A stretch of 64,000 nt of DNA from Caballeronia glathei. GTDB taxonomy: Bacteria > Pseudomonadota > Gammaproteobacteria > Burkholderiales > Burkholderiaceae. This document shows, one piece after another, positions 1 through 9,683 of the stretch. Positions within the stretch are counted from its first letter, which is position 1, and the number at the start of each line of letters is the position of its first letter. The notes below the pieces were generated by a model. The model ran no database searches, had not been told where the DNA came from, and saw only the letters and a program-made list of their open reading frames with translations. The DNA lies in the NCBI RefSeq assembly GCF_000698595.1, contig NZ_JFHC01000027.1:1-64000 (forward strand), read 5' to 3'. The position numbers and the translations under genes were made by a program.

Positions 1-239
1 TAAAATCTATTATTCGGTATGATTTGTATCTAAAATATGAAGCCATCGCGTGAGCATCCGGGTACACCCCGACGGTCCGGACGCAGTCTGCCGCCGTCCG
101 GTTGGACGCAACGGCGGCGGCCCCGGCACAATGCTGAGTCGTGCACCACGCTGCGCCGCGCCCGGTCGAAATCGACTCACGCGCTTTTTCGTCTTACTTT
201 TTCGTCTTACCTTTGCGATCTGACTTCGGACGGAACTTC

Positions 240-1394
240 ATGTCTCATTTCAAGCCTGCCGCGCCATTCGAAACCGAAACGGGCGATCCGATTCTTCTGA
301 CCCCCGGCCCGCTGACCACCTCGCGCTCCGTCAAGGCAGCGATGCTGCACGACTGGGGCTCGCGCGACGCGAACTTCGTCGCAACGAACAAGGCCGTGCT
401 CGCGCAGCTCTGCGAGATAGCAAATGGCGGCGAGGATTTCGTGACGGTGCCGATGCAGGGCTCCGGCACCTTCGCCGTCGAGGCCATGCTGACGAGCCTC
501 GTGCCGCGCAAGGGCAAGGTGCTTGTCCTCGTGAACGGCGCGTATGGCCTGCGCGCGAAACGCATTCTCGATATCGCCGCGCGCAAGACGGTCGTGCACC
601 AGACCGCCGAAGACGCCCCGCCGGACCTGAAGAAGATCGAGGCGATCCTGAAGCGCACGCCCTCCATCACACACATCTTCGCGGTGCATTGCGAGACGAC
701 CTCGGGCATTCTCAACCCGGTCGAGGAGATCGGCGCCCTCGCCGCGAAATACGGAAAGGGCTATCTGATCGACTCGATGAGCGCCTTCGGCGCCCTGCCG
801 CTCGATGCCCGCGCGGTGCATGCCGATGCGGTCGCGGCTTCGTCGAACAAGTGCATCGAGGGCGTGCCGGGCCTCGGCTTCGTGATTTGCCGGCGCGACG
901 TGCTCGCCGCTTCGCAGGGCAACGCGACGACGCTCGTGCTCGACCTGCACGACCAGTGGTCGAATTTCGGGAAGACGGGGCAGTACCGCTTCACGCCGCC
1001 GACGCACGTGATCGTCGCGCTGCATCAGGCGCTCAGGGAGTTCGCGGCGGAGGGCGGGGTGAGCGGCCGCGGCGGGCGCTACCGCGAGAATTGCCGCATC
1101 CTGCTCGACGGCATGACGGCGCTTGGATTCAGGCCCTTGCTGCCGGAAGCCTTGCAGGCGCCGATCATCGTGACGTTCCACATGCTCGACGATCCGCGCT
1201 TTGATTTTCAGCGTTTCTACGACGGCCTGAAGGAGCGCGGCTTCGTCATCTATCCGGGCAAGCTGACGGTCGCCGACTCGTTCCGCATGGGATGCATCGG
1301 GCGGATCGGCGAGCGCGAGATGCGCGGCGCGCTCGATGCCGTGCGCGAGATGCTCGAAGTGATGGGCGTGGAGGCGGTTCCGGCGCAGGCGTGA
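240..1394 (+). CDS. phnW: 2-aminoethylphosphonate--pyruvate transaminase
   Basis: PLP-dependent class V aminotransferase that moves the amino group of 2-aminoethylphosphonate to pyruvate, giving phosphonoacetaldehyde and alanine. The N-terminus reads ILLTPGPLTTSRSVKAAM, the signature start of PhnW. Further on are the GSGTFAVEAML cofactor-binding stretch, IDSMSAFGALP with the PLP-contacting Asp, and ASSNKCIEGVPGLGF with the Schiff-base Lys. The frame is open upstream to 141, but the ATG at 240 follows GGACGGA and gives 384 residues, near the family's usual ~370. The partner hydrolase phnX is not in the window and could lie upstream of position 1. Family assignment is firm; the substrate is by homology. 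Confidence 0.93.
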   Translation: MSHFKPAAPFETETGDPILLTPGPLTTSRSVKAAMLHDWGSRDANFVATNKAVLAQLCEIANGGEDFVTVPMQGSGTFAVEAMLTSLVPRKGKVLVLVNGAYGLRAKRILDIAARKTVVHQTAEDAPPDLKKIEAILKRTPSITHIFAVHCETTSGILNPVEEIGALAAKYGKGYLIDSMSAFGALPLDARAVHADAVAASSNKCIEGVPGLGFVICRRDVLAASQGNATTLVLDLHDQWSNFGKTGQYRFTPPTHVIVALHQALREFAAEGGVSGRGGRYRENCRILLDGMTALGFRPLLPEALQAPIIVTFHMLDDPRFDFQRFYDGLKERGFVIYPGKLTVADSFRMGCIGRIGEREMRGALDAVREMLEVMGVEAVPAQA

Positions 1395-1535
1395 GTGTTC
1401 GGCGGTGCGCGGAGCGGCTTTGGGGCACGCTCCGCGAGTTGCATCGATGCTTTCTTTGGCAGGGCTGCCGGACGTGGGTCTGCCGCTGCTCTTGCGCCCG
1501 GCTGCTGTGTGTGCAACGCGCAGCCCGTCAGTCGA

Positions 1536-2453
1536 TCAGCCGCCGGACGCCTGAATCACGCTCCGTTCACCGCGGGCCTGCCTGCGCAGATCTTCCGTCG
1601 TTTCGCTCGCACCGTCCGCGCGCCAGCCGGGCGGCCGAAGCACGTAGGAAACCGCCGAGGAGACATCTTTGGCCGACGCGACGTCGCGTGCCAGGCTCAC
1701 CCAGTGCTCGAATTCGACCACGAGCGGATTGTGCGAGCGCGTCGGGGTGACGAGGCCGTAGCGGCACGGCTCTTCGGCGCGTTCCTCCAGGTAGGTGCCG
1801 AACAGGCGGTCGAATACGATCAGCACGCCGCCGTAGTTCGCGTCCAGATAATTCACATTCGACGCGTGATGCACCCGGTGCGCGGACGGCGTGTTGAACA
1901 CGTACTCGAGCCAGCCGAGCTTGGGCATCCACGTGTTGTGCAGCCAGAATTGATACAGCAGGTTGATCGAGAGTGTCGCGAGCACGACTTCCGGGCGCAG
2001 GCCGAGCCACACGAGCGGTGCGAAGAACATCGCGCTGCCGGTCAGCTTGCCCGTCCAGCCGAGCCGGTACGCGGAAGCGAGCGTCAGCTGGTTCGGCGAG
2101 TGGTGGACTGCGTGCGTCGCCCAGAAGAAGCGGATGCGGTGCGACGCGCGGTGGTACCAGTAGTAGAAGAACTCCTGGCCGATGAAGAGCAGGAACACGG
2201 CCAGCGCGCTGTCGATCGTGACCGTATGGATGCGATGTTCCCAGGCGAACGCGAAGATCGGCGTCGCGAGCGAGAGCGGCAGGAGCGCGAGCAGCTTGCG
2301 CCCGGCCATATCGGCGAGCGAGAGCCACACTTCGTGCCAGTCGAAGGGCGTGGCGCTGTTCCGGTTTTTCCGGCTGAGCACCCATGCCTCGATCAGCGAG
2401 GCACCCACGACGAACAACGATGCGTAGAGCGCGATTCTGGTTAAGGATTCCAT
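1536..2453 (-). CDS. Sterol desaturase / fatty-acid hydroxylase family membrane protein
   Basis: About 305 residues. It is a di-iron membrane hydroxylase of the ERG3/FA hydroxylase superfamily. The histidine boxes are visible: YHRASHR, then THAVHHS shortly after, then a C-terminal HRVHHASN. Hydrophobic segments lie at the N-terminus (starting MESLTRIALYASLFVV) and before the first box. The start at 2453 places Met directly before the first membrane segment; the open frame continues to 2519 but would add a charged non-membrane leader. No clear ribosome binding site precedes 2453. The gene stands alone, convergent with phnW. The substrate (sterol, hopanoid, carotenoid or acyl chain) cannot be told from sequence. 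Confidence 0.85.
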   Translation of the reverse strand: MESLTRIALYASLFVVGASLIEAWVLSRKNRNSATPFDWHEVWLSLADMAGRKLLALLPLSLATPIFAFAWEHRIHTVTIDSALAVFLLFIGQEFFYYWYHRASHRIRFFWATHAVHHSPNQLTLASAYRLGWTGKLTGSAMFFAPLVWLGLRPEVVLATLSINLLYQFWLHNTWMPKLGWLEYVFNTPSAHRVHHASNVNYLDANYGGVLIVFDRLFGTYLEERAEEPCRYGLVTPTRSHNPLVVEFEHWVSLARDVASAKDVSSAVSYVLRPPGWRADGASETTEDLRRQARGERSVIQASGG

Positions 2454-2683
2454 GATGAGGAGATGACCGGTTGGTTGCGGGACGCATCGTGTCCGGCGAA
2501 GGGTGCCGTCGCGTTGCATGAACCCACTTTAACGAGCGGCCCTGTTAATAAATATGTGGAAGTTATGTCGCGATGTTTCATCGCGGCGCGGCGTGGCGTG
2601 GTGCGGCGGGTAACATGGCGGGTCGGCACGTCTGGAAGCACGCAGCATTCTCCAGGCTTCATCAAACAGGAAAACAGGTGCAA

Positions 2684-3574
2684 ATGAAGTCCGCGCGATG
2701 GCCCGGGGTGTTCTTTTTATTGGTGACTGCAACCGGCTGGGCCCTCAACTGGCCCGCGATGAAAATCCTGCTGCGGGAGTGGCCCCCGCTGTTCTCGCGC
2801 GGCGTGGCGGGTGTGGCGGCCTCGATGCTGCTCGCGGTCATCGCCGTCTGCGCCGGCGAACAGACGCGCGTTCCGCGTCAGCTGATGCCGCGCATGCTCC
2901 TCTCCGCCTGCACGAATGTCTTCGCGTGGATGGGCTTCTCGACGCTGTCGATGAAGTGGCTGAGCGTGAGCGAAGGCGCATTGCTCGTCTACACGATGCC
3001 CATCTGGGCGATGCTGCTCGCCTGGCCCGTGCTGTCGCGACGCCCGTCCGCGGCGGGTTTCATCGCGTTGCTTCTGGGGCTTGCCGGCGTGGTCGTTCTG
3101 CTTGGCGGCCGTGGATTCGCGTTCGATGCCGGGAAGCTCACGGGCATCCTGTTCGCCTTGCTGGCGGCCGTGCTCTTTGCACTCGGGACCGTCATCCAGA
3201 CGCCGGTTCCCGTATCGCCGATCACGCTCGTGGCGTGGCAGGTGGGGCTGGGATGCGTGCCGATGGTGGTCGCGGGCCTGCTGATCGAACACCCGGATTT
3301 CGGCGCACTGAAGGCGGACGGCTGGGCCGTCCTCGTCTACATGACCGTGGTCCCGATGGGCGTCTGCTACCTCGCGTGGTTCGCGACCTTGCGCTATCTC
3401 GCGCCGGAGATCGCGTCCATCGGCATGCTGCTCGTGCCGATCATGGGCATCGTCGCTGCGGCGCTCGCGCTGGGTGAGCCGCTCGGCCTTCAGGAGATCG
3501 CTGCGATGGCGCTGACGCTGAGCGGCGTCGCGCTTGCCCTGCGGCGCAAGGGCGAGAGCAAAACGGCGGGATAG
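2684..3574 (+). CDS. EamA/DMT-superfamily transporter
   Basis: 296 residues, almost entirely hydrophobic, with about ten membrane helices arranged as two EamA repeats of five. The first repeat opens with the motif FFLLVTATGWALNWPAMKIL, typical of drug/metabolite exporters such as YdcZ/RhaT-like carriers. The ATG at 2684 follows ACAGG; the frame is open to 2573, but that extension is hydrophilic. The gene diverges from the sterol desaturase gene across a short AT-richer spacer. The substrate is unknown; exporters of amino acids, purines or metabolites all belong to this family. Confidence 0.85.
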   Translation: MKSARWPGVFFLLVTATGWALNWPAMKILLREWPPLFSRGVAGVAASMLLAVIAVCAGEQTRVPRQLMPRMLLSACTNVFAWMGFSTLSMKWLSVSEGALLVYTMPIWAMLLAWPVLSRRPSAAGFIALLLGLAGVVVLLGGRGFAFDAGKLTGILFALLAAVLFALGTVIQTPVPVSPITLVAWQVGLGCVPMVVAGLLIEHPDFGALKADGWAVLVYMTVVPMGVCYLAWFATLRYLAPEIASIGMLLVPIMGIVAAALALGEPLGLQEIAAMALTLSGVALALRRKGESKTAG

Positions 3575-3765
3575 AGGCTGCCCCGGCGGGACGAATGGCG
3601 CCGCTCGCCTTCACTTCGGACGAATGAGCCGGGGTGACGCCGGAAGCGATGTGAAGGCGCCTTCACCGACCCTGTGCGCGATCGAACGCGGGTATGCTGA
3701 GAAATCTTTCATTTATCTTTCAAATACGGTTTAATGCACGTTCATTCACATTTTGTCAGGTCCCC

Positions 3766-3855
3766 ATGTCTCCGTTCATGCAAAGCGTGGCAACGCTCGG
3801 TGGTTGTGTCGGCATCTTTACGCTGGTCGTCAGCCTGATCGAAGTAATCGGCTGA
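3766..3855 (+). CDS. Small single-pass membrane protein (29 aa)
   Basis: A 29-codon ORF that starts MSPFMQSVATLGG and continues with a hydrophobic stretch (CVGIFTLVVSLIEVIG) long enough for one membrane helix, ending in TGA. An AGG lies about 10 bases before the ATG, and a perfect 24-base palindrome sits 11 bases after the stop, as expected for a free-standing small gene. No function is recognised. It is too short for normal gene callers. It could be a membrane-complex regulator or a toxin-like peptide; neither is supported by more than its shape. Confidence 0.5.
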   Translation: MSPFMQSVATLGGCVGIFTLVVSLIEVIG

Positions 3856-3866
3856 ACGCCCTTCGA

Positions 3867-3890
3867 CGCGCGGGCGGCGCCGCCCGCGCG
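3867..3890. terminator. Perfect GC palindrome, possible terminator stem
   Basis: CGCGCGGGCGGC is followed immediately by its exact reverse complement. It can fold into a very stable stem with a minimal loop. It sits just after the small ORF at 3766-3855. No U-run follows, so it is not a canonical intrinsic terminator. Confidence 0.4.
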
Positions 3891-4094
3891 AGTACCCCCA
3901 TCGCTTCCGACATGACGGAGAAGAACGAGGATCGCCGATGAGGCGCCGCCTCCCCGCTGACACCTCGAAGCGACGCAACGGCCACGTGTTTTCACGACAC
4001 CTTCGCGCCGTTCCAATCCGATTGCGGAGCGCGATCGACGAACGCCTTCAGCTAATCGGTTTCCGCATCCGTCTCCCGCGTCCCGACAAAATCT

Positions 4095-4120
4095 GCCCGG
4101 CGATGCTCTTTTTGCCGGGC
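4095..4120. other. Stem-loop in the znuD leader region
   Basis: GCCCGGC and GCCGGGC pair around a 12-base loop ending in TTTTT. About 400 bases before znuD; role unknown. Confidence 0.3.
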
Positions 4121-4406
4121 CGCACTAGCGTGACTGGCATTCGGTCCGCAGGGCGGACGTCGTCCGCGCGCGGCCATCGCGCCCGATAAGGCAATACCAC
4201 GTTGAGCCGCCATTGATAAAGCGGCTGAAGCACAGCGCGTCCCGCCGACCTTGGGCGCAAGCGGCATTTCTTCGACGGGCACCCTGCCGCGAACCCTTCA
4301 AGAAGCAGTCCGCAGAGCATCCGTCCCGCTTGACGGACGAACCCGTTTCGCTCCGCCCGATAGCCAAACCTCGCAGAACGCCTCATCTCAGCTTCCGAAT
4401 CTTAAT

Positions 4407-4424
4407 GCAATGTTATATCATTTC
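4407..4424. promoter_or_regulatory. Possible Zur operator
   Basis: GCAATGTTATATCATTTC is an imperfect inverted repeat (GCAATG / CATTTC around TTATAT). Its left part matches the left half of the known Zur consensus GAAATGTTATA-N-TATAACATTTC at 10 of 11 positions, but the right half-site is shortened. It lies 94 bases before a zinc-type TonB receptor and a COG0523 GTPase, both common Zur targets. Confidence 0.4.
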
Positions 4425-4517
4425 AGAAAATTCTGATTGTGCCCTTTGCGCTTTCGTGCTCGACGGGCGAACTCAGGTCTCTCCCGTCCATAAGAACTCC
4501 AACTTCGGCTGCCAACT

Positions 4518-6617
4518 GTGATCTCGTCGATCAACGTCCCACGACTTTCCTCCGCCTTTCGACTACTCCCCATTCCGCTCGCGCTCGTTACCGCACTGGC
4601 TCACGGCGAGACCAGCCAGACCCCGGACGCCGCCACGAGAACCCTGATACCGGGCGCCGCACTCGAACCCGTGTTCGTGACGGCCAATCCCTTGCGTGAC
4701 AACGAACTCTTCGCCCCTGCCACCGCGCTGTATGGCGACGCACTCGCGCTTCGCGGCGCCGATTCGCTGGGCGCCACCCTCAACGGGCTGCCGGGCGTGT
4801 CGACCACGACCTACGGCCCAATGGTCGGACGCCCCATCATTCGCGGGATGGATGGCGACAGAATCCGCTTGCTGCAAAACGGTGTCGCTTCTTTCGACGC
4901 ATCGTCGCTTTCCTACGATCACGCCGTCCCGCAGGATCCGCTGTCGATCGAGCGCGTCGAGATCGTGCGGGGACCCGCCGCGTTGCTTTATGGCGGCAAT
5001 GCAATCGGCGGCGTGGTCAACACGATCGACAACCGCATTCCGCGTGAGCCGATCAAGGGCGTGACGGGCACCGTCGATGCGAACTATGGCGGCGCAAACG
5101 ACGCCCGCGCCGGTGCGGCCCAGGTCGAAGGGGGAAATGGTCAGTTCGCTTTTCACGTCGACGCCTTCGACCGCGAAACGAGCAAGCTTCGTGTGCCCGG
5201 ATTCGTGCGCTCCGACCGCCAGCGCGCGCTCGACGGACCTGACGCTCCCCAGCCCGTCGGCAGCATTCCCAATAGCGACGGCCGCTGGCACGGCGGCGCG
5301 GTGGGCACGTCGTACACGTGGGCCGACGGCTATGCAGGCGTGTCGTACAACGGCTACGAGGCGAACTACGGGTCCGTCGCCGAAGACGATGTCCGCTTGA
5401 GGATGCATCAGGACCACGTGGCCGTCGCGTCCGAAGTCCGCAATCTGCAGGGCCCGTTCAGCCAGCTCGATTTCGATTTCGGCTACACGGACTATGAGCA
5501 CAGGGAAATCGATAACGGCGAAACCGGCACCACCTTCCGCAATCACGGCTATGAGGCGCGTCTCGAGGCACGTCACAGGAAGCTCGGGCCGCTCGACGGC
5601 GCGCTCGGCGTGCAGGTCAGCCAGAACACGTTCTCGGCGCTGGGGGACGAAGCACTCGTGCCTACCTCTCAAACGACGAACGTGGCGCTCTTCGGCCTGG
5701 AAGAATGGGCCGTCAACGATGCGCTGAAGCTGAGTGCAGGTGCCCGTTACGAGTACGTGAAACTGGAGCCCACTGCTGGCGGCAACGAGAAGTTCGCGGG
5801 CGCGCCCGAGCGCGACTTCAATGCCGGCAGCGTTTCCGCGGGCGCGCGTTACAGGCTCGACCCCGCATGGTCGATCGTGGGCAATGTGGCCTACACGGAA
5901 CGCGCGCCGACGTTCTACGAACTCTATTCGAACGGGCCACACGACGCGACCGGCCAGTACCTCATCGGCAACCCCGACGCGCAGAAGGAGAAGGCCGTCT
6001 CGACCGATCTGTCGCTGCGCTTTGCGAGCGGGCCGAACAAGGGCAGTGTCGGCGTGTTCTACAGCCGGTTCAGCAATTACCTCACCGAGTTCAACACGGG
6101 CCGCCTCGTCGATGACAACGACCACGAGGTCCCGGCGGGCACCGATGACGCGCTCAACGAGGCGGTCTACCGGGGCGTGCGCGCGGAATTCTATGGCGTG
6201 GAAGCGGACGGCAAGTGGCGGATCTTCGAGAAGGGCGCGCATCTCGTGGACGTCGAACTCGTTGCCGACTACACGCATGCCCGCAACGTCGATACCGGGG
6301 AAGCACTCCCGCGCATTTCTCCGTTGCGCACGACCGTGGCCGCCGATTACGGCTACGGCCCGTTCGGCGCCCGCGCGGAAATGGTCCATGCCTGGGCGCA
6401 GCACCGCGTCCCGGAAAACGATCTGCCGACCGGAAGCTACACCACGCTCGGCCTGACCCTGACCTACGCATTTCACGCCGGTGCCTCGCACTGGCTCGCC
6501 TATGTGCGAGGCGAGAATCTGACCAACCAGGAAGTGCGGTACGCGAGTTCCGTCGTGCGCGATATCGCGCCGGAGGGCGGTCGCAGCGTCATGGTCGGTT
6601 TGCGCACCACCTTTTGA
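4518..6617 (+). CDS. znuD: TonB-dependent receptor, ZnuD-like zinc receptor
   Basis: 699 residues; an outer-membrane gated barrel for TonB-dependent uptake. An N-terminal hydrophobic signal region ([16 protein letters not shown]) is followed by the plug domain with [20 protein letters not shown] and [20 protein letters not shown], a block characteristic of the ZnuD group, then [19 protein letters not shown]. The C-terminus ends in Phe after a beta strand, as barrel proteins do. The start is GTG at 4518; no other start gives a signal peptide. The downstream COG0523 gene begins 11 bases after the stop, implying one operon, and a Zur-like site lies upstream. Zinc (or a zinc complex) is therefore the likely cargo; that is inference from family and context. 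Confidence 0.85.
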   Translation: MISSINVPRLSSAFRLLPIPLALVTALAHGETSQTPDAATRTLIPGAALEPVFVTANPLRDNELFAPATALYGDALALRGADSLGATLNGLPGVSTTTYGPMVGRPIIRGMDGDRIRLLQNGVASFDASSLSYDHAVPQDPLSIERVEIVRGPAALLYGGNAIGGVVNTIDNRIPREPIKGVTGTVDANYGGANDARAGAAQVEGGNGQFAFHVDAFDRETSKLRVPGFVRSDRQRALDGPDAPQPVGSIPNSDGRWHGGAVGTSYTWADGYAGVSYNGYEANYGSVAEDDVRLRMHQDHVAVASEVRNLQGPFSQLDFDFGYTDYEHREIDNGETGTTFRNHGYEARLEARHRKLGPLDGALGVQVSQNTFSALGDEALVPTSQTTNVALFGLEEWAVNDALKLSAGARYEYVKLEPTAGGNEKFAGAPERDFNAGSVSAGARYRLDPAWSIVGNVAYTERAPTFYELYSNGPHDATGQYLIGNPDAQKEKAVSTDLSLRFASGPNKGSVGVFYSRFSNYLTEFNTGRLVDDNDHEVPAGTDDALNEAVYRGVRAEFYGVEADGKWRIFEKGAHLVDVELVADYTHARNVDTGEALPRISPLRTTVAADYGYGPFGARAEMVHAWAQHRVPENDLPTGSYTTLGLTLTYAFHAGASHWLAYVRGENLTNQEVRYASSVVRDIAPEGGRSVMVGLRTTF

Positions 6618-6628
6618 GGAGAGTTTCC

Positions 6629-7843
6629 ATGGACAAGCTGCCAGTCACCGTTTTATCCGGCTTTCTCGGCGCGGGAAAGACGACGCTGCTCAATCACGTG
6701 CTGAACAACCGCGAGGGCCGGCGCGTCGCGGTGATCGTGAACGACATGAGCGAAGTCAATATCGACGCCCGTCTCGTGCGCGATGGCGGCGCCGAGCTTT
6801 CACGCTCGGAGGAGCGCCTCGTCGAGATGAGCAATGGCTGCATCTGCTGCACGCTGCGCGAGGACCTGCTCGTCGAAATCCGGCGCCTGGCGGGCGAGCG
6901 GCGTTTCGACTATCTACTGATCGAATCGACGGGCATTTCCGAGCCTTTGCCGGTCGCGGAGACCTTCACGTTCCGCGACGAGCAGGGCCAGAGCCTTTCC
7001 GATGTGGCACGCCTCGACACCATGGTTACGGTCGTCGATGCGCACAACTTCGTGCTCGATTTCGGATCTCATGACCATCTGGCCGACCGCGGCGAAACGA
7101 TGGGCAGCGAGGATCGGCGCACCGTGGTCGATCTGCTGACCGAGCAGGTCGAATTCGCGGATGTCATCGTGCTCAACAAGGCCGATCTCGTAAGCGGGGA
7201 GGCGCTGGGAAATCTCAAGGGGATCGTCCGGGGCCTGAACGCGAGCGCGAAGATCATCGAGACGGCATTCGGAGAGGTGCCGCTCGGCGAAGTGCTCGAT
7301 ACGGGCCGCTTCGATCTGGAGGCCGCATCGCAGGCGCCCGGCTAGTTGAGGGAGATGCGCGGTGAACGCATTCCGGAAAGCCAGGAATACGGCATCACGA
7401 GCTTTGTCTACCGGGCCCGGCGCCCGTTTCATCCGGCCCGGTACGGGGCATGGATCCAGCAGGAATGGACCGGCGTGGTTCGCTCGAAAGGATACTTCTG
7501 GCTGGCGTCGCGGCACGACCGTGTCGGCGGCTGGTCACAGGCGGGCGCCATCTCCCGGCATGGGCTGGCAGGTGTCTGGTGGGCGGCCGTCGATGCACGT
7601 CAGCGGCCGAAGGACCCCGAGAGCCGGGCCATGATCGAATCGCGCTGGGAGGAGCCGTATGGTGATCGTCAGCAGGAGCTGGTGTTGATCGGCATAGGGA
7701 TGGACGAGGCCGCGCTTCGCCGCGGCTTTGACCACTGCCTGCTCACCGATGAGGAAATGCGCGCCGGGCCATCGGCCTGGAAGAATTACGACGATCCGTT
7801 TCCCGAATGGAGAACGATTGAAGCGGAAGCTGAATCCGACTAG
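6629..7843 (+). pseudogene. COG0523 (CobW/ZigA-type) GTPase interrupted by an in-frame TAG
   Basis: Metal-chaperone GTPase of the COG0523 family. The first part (6629-7345, 238 residues) carries Walker [11 protein letters not shown], the metal-binding motif [16 protein letters not shown] and the G4 motif NKADL. Codon 239 is TAG. The next codons, in the same frame to 7843, encode the normal C-terminal domain (RGERIPESQEYGI, then SFVYRARRPFHPARY). Homologues have Trp-Leu at the break, so a single TGG to TAG change explains it. A GAGGAG site precedes the ATG, 11 bases after the znuD-like gene. The N-terminal GTPase domain could still be made; a separate start for the second part (TTG or ATG just after the stop) has no good ribosome site. 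Sequencing error or amber readthrough are alternatives. Confidence 0.85.
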
Positions 7844-7935
7844 CGGCGCCGCGCTTCATCGCTAACGGCGTTCCTCGTCAATCGACGTTTGAGGGATCAT
7901 TCGGGGGCCGGCGCGCGCGCACCGGCCCGCTTTCC

Positions 7936-8661
7936 TTATTCCGCCGCCGTTTTCTGCGGCCACAGCGTGCGGCCGAGGAAAGTCAGCGTGCGGTCCCACG
8001 CGAGCTGCGCCCAGACGGGATCGAACTGCGTGCCCGCAATGCGGCCCGGCCCGACGGCGGTCTCGTTGGCAAACGCATGGTGGGCGAGGTAGCGATGGAA
8101 TTCCGCATCGACGTTCGCCTCGCGCAGCTTGGCCTCGAGCGCATCGACCGTGGCAGCCGGAAAGAACGCATCCTGCGTGGCCCAGTGACCAAGCAGCGGC
8201 GCCTTGATCTTCGTGGCGTCGATGTACTCCAGCGGAGGGCACCCGTACCACACCACGCCCGCCGACACGCCGGGGTCCTGGCTCAGCGCCAGCAGCGTGA
8301 GCGCGCCGCCCATGCAGAAGCCGGTCACGCCGACGCGTTCCGTGCGCTGCTTCAGGTATTGCACGGCGCCGCGAATGTCCTGACTGGCAGCGTCGCCGAA
8401 GTCGAGCCCGGTCATCAGATGGTGCGCCTCTTCTTCTTCGGCCGTCGCCTTTCCCCGGTAGAGATCGGGGACCAGCGCCAGATAACCGGACTGTGCGAGC
8501 CGGTCCGCCACCCCGAGAATCTGGTCGTTGAGCCCCCACCATTCCTGAATGACGACGATGGCAGGCGCGCCTTCGGCATTGTGCGGCGTGGCGAGATAGC
8601 CGCTGACTTCCTGGCCGTCAGGGCGGCGAAAGGTGATCATCGATCCGGGTGTCGGTTTCAT
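7936..8661 (-). CDS. Dienelactone hydrolase family protein
   Basis: 241 residues with the alpha/beta-hydrolase fold of the DLH family. The nucleophile is Cys in GFCMGG, the acid is Asp in WATQDAFFP and the base is His in YLAHHAFAN, the usual C-D-H triad. It may hydrolyse dienelactone in chlorocatechol breakdown, but many family members act on other lactones or esters, and no chlorocatechol genes are nearby. The ATG at 8661 has AAGGA eight bases upstream; the open frame to 8730 is an unlikely extension. Confidence 0.85.
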   Translation of the reverse strand: MKPTPGSMITFRRPDGQEVSGYLATPHNAEGAPAIVVIQEWWGLNDQILGVADRLAQSGYLALVPDLYRGKATAEEEEAHHLMTGLDFGDAASQDIRGAVQYLKQRTERVGVTGFCMGGALTLLALSQDPGVSAGVVWYGCPPLEYIDATKIKAPLLGHWATQDAFFPAATVDALEAKLREANVDAEFHRYLAHHAFANETAVGPGRIAGTQFDPVWAQLAWDRTLTFLGRTLWPQKTAAE

Positions 8662-8828
8662 GAGAGGGTCCTTGAATAGACGGAAGCAGTAGCATAGCGC
8701 CACTGAGACGCGCACGCTGAAGCGCGGCATCGCGCAGGATGCGCGCTCGAAAACATCGCGGCGTTCATGCGCGACGCATCACTGGATGCCGGGCGTGCGC
8801 GTCGGTGTGCAATACCGTATGCGCTTCG

Positions 8829-9599
8829 TCAGAACGGTTCCTTGAATGGACGCAGATCGATTTCCTGCGTCCATGCGCTGCGATGCTGAACGTGGAGTTG
8901 CCAGTACGTTTCGGCGATGGCATCGGCTTGCAGCAGACCGTCGTCGCCCATCTGCTGCACGCGCTGCGGTGCGGCCTGACGCAGCCGCTCGCCATCGATC
9001 CCTCCGTCGATCACGATATGCGCGACGTGTATGCCTTCTCGCCCGAACTCGCGCGCGAAGCTCTGCGCGAGCGAACGCAGCGCCGCCTTGGCTGCGGCGA
9101 ACGCGGCGAACGGCGGGCGGCCGCGCAACGCTGCGGTCGCTCCGGTGAATAACAGCGTGCCGCGGCCGTCCGGCGCAGCCGCGTCGCGGCCGTTTTCGAA
9201 CATGGCGCGCAGCGCGGCCTGCCCGAACAGGAAGCCGCCGATCGCATTGGTGCGAAGCGCCTGTTCAAGTTGATCCGCGGTCAGTTCGAGCGCCGGAGCA
9301 CGGACGGCGTTGCCCGCATTAAAGATGGCGGCCCGAAGCGTGCCAATCTCGCGAATGCGCGCGGCAAGGCTGGCGATTGACGTTTCATCGGACACGTCAC
9401 CCGGCAGCGCGTGAGCCGTGCCGCCCGCTGCGCGGATTTCCGAGGCAAGCGCTTCGATGCGTGCCGCGGTGCGCCCGGTGAGCGCGACTGCGAAGCCGCC
9501 TTGTGCAAAGCGGCGCGCGAGCGCGGCGCCCAGGCCCGCGCTCGCGCCGACGCCGGCGATCCACACGATGGGGGAGGAGGAATCAGAAGGGGAATTCAT
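8829..9599 (-). CDS. SDR-fold protein lacking the catalytic tyrosine
   Basis: 256 residues with a Rossmann fold. The nucleotide-binding loop is GVGASAGLGAALARRF (a variant of TGxxxGxG), followed by an Asn-Ala-Gly (FNAGNAV) after strand 4. Where classical SDR enzymes have Tyr-x-x-x-Lys this one has Phe-Ala-Ala-Ala-Lys (PFAAFAAAKAALR), so the proton donor is missing while the Lys remains. The C-terminal part HVAHIVIDGGIDGE is typical of a subgroup in which this Phe is common. It may be a cofactor-binding protein or use another residue. It lies downstream of, and in the same direction as, a LysR remnant. Confidence 0.8.
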   Translation of the reverse strand: MNSPSDSSSPIVWIAGVGASAGLGAALARRFAQGGFAVALTGRTAARIEALASEIRAAGGTAHALPGDVSDETSIASLAARIREIGTLRAAIFNAGNAVRAPALELTADQLEQALRTNAIGGFLFGQAALRAMFENGRDAAAPDGRGTLLFTGATAALRGRPPFAAFAAAKAALRSLAQSFAREFGREGIHVAHIVIDGGIDGERLRQAAPQRVQQMGDDGLLQADAIAETYWQLHVQHRSAWTQEIDLRPFKEPF

Positions 9600-9683
9600 G
9601 AGGTAATCCTGGAGCGGGCAGACGGCCCATTCGCAACATGATAGGCAATAAGCAGGTTGGCGTCGCGCGCCCTCACAGACGCT

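Larger units (their letters stand above)
3856..4517. other. Intergenic region before the TonB receptor gene
   Basis: 662 bases with no convincing gene. Besides the palindrome at 3867-3890 it holds a stem at 4095-4120 (GCCCGGC, 12-base loop, GCCGGGC) and an AT-rich segment at about 4390-4440 containing a possible Zur operator. The AT-rich part is the likely promoter area of the znuD-like operon. Confidence 0.5.

Noticed and set aside
207..1181. 324-codon minus-strand open frame over phnW
   Set aside because: Antisense shadow; phnW motifs are unambiguous on the other strand.
4563..6491. 642-codon minus-strand open frame over the TonB receptor
   Set aside because: Antisense shadow of a well-supported receptor gene.
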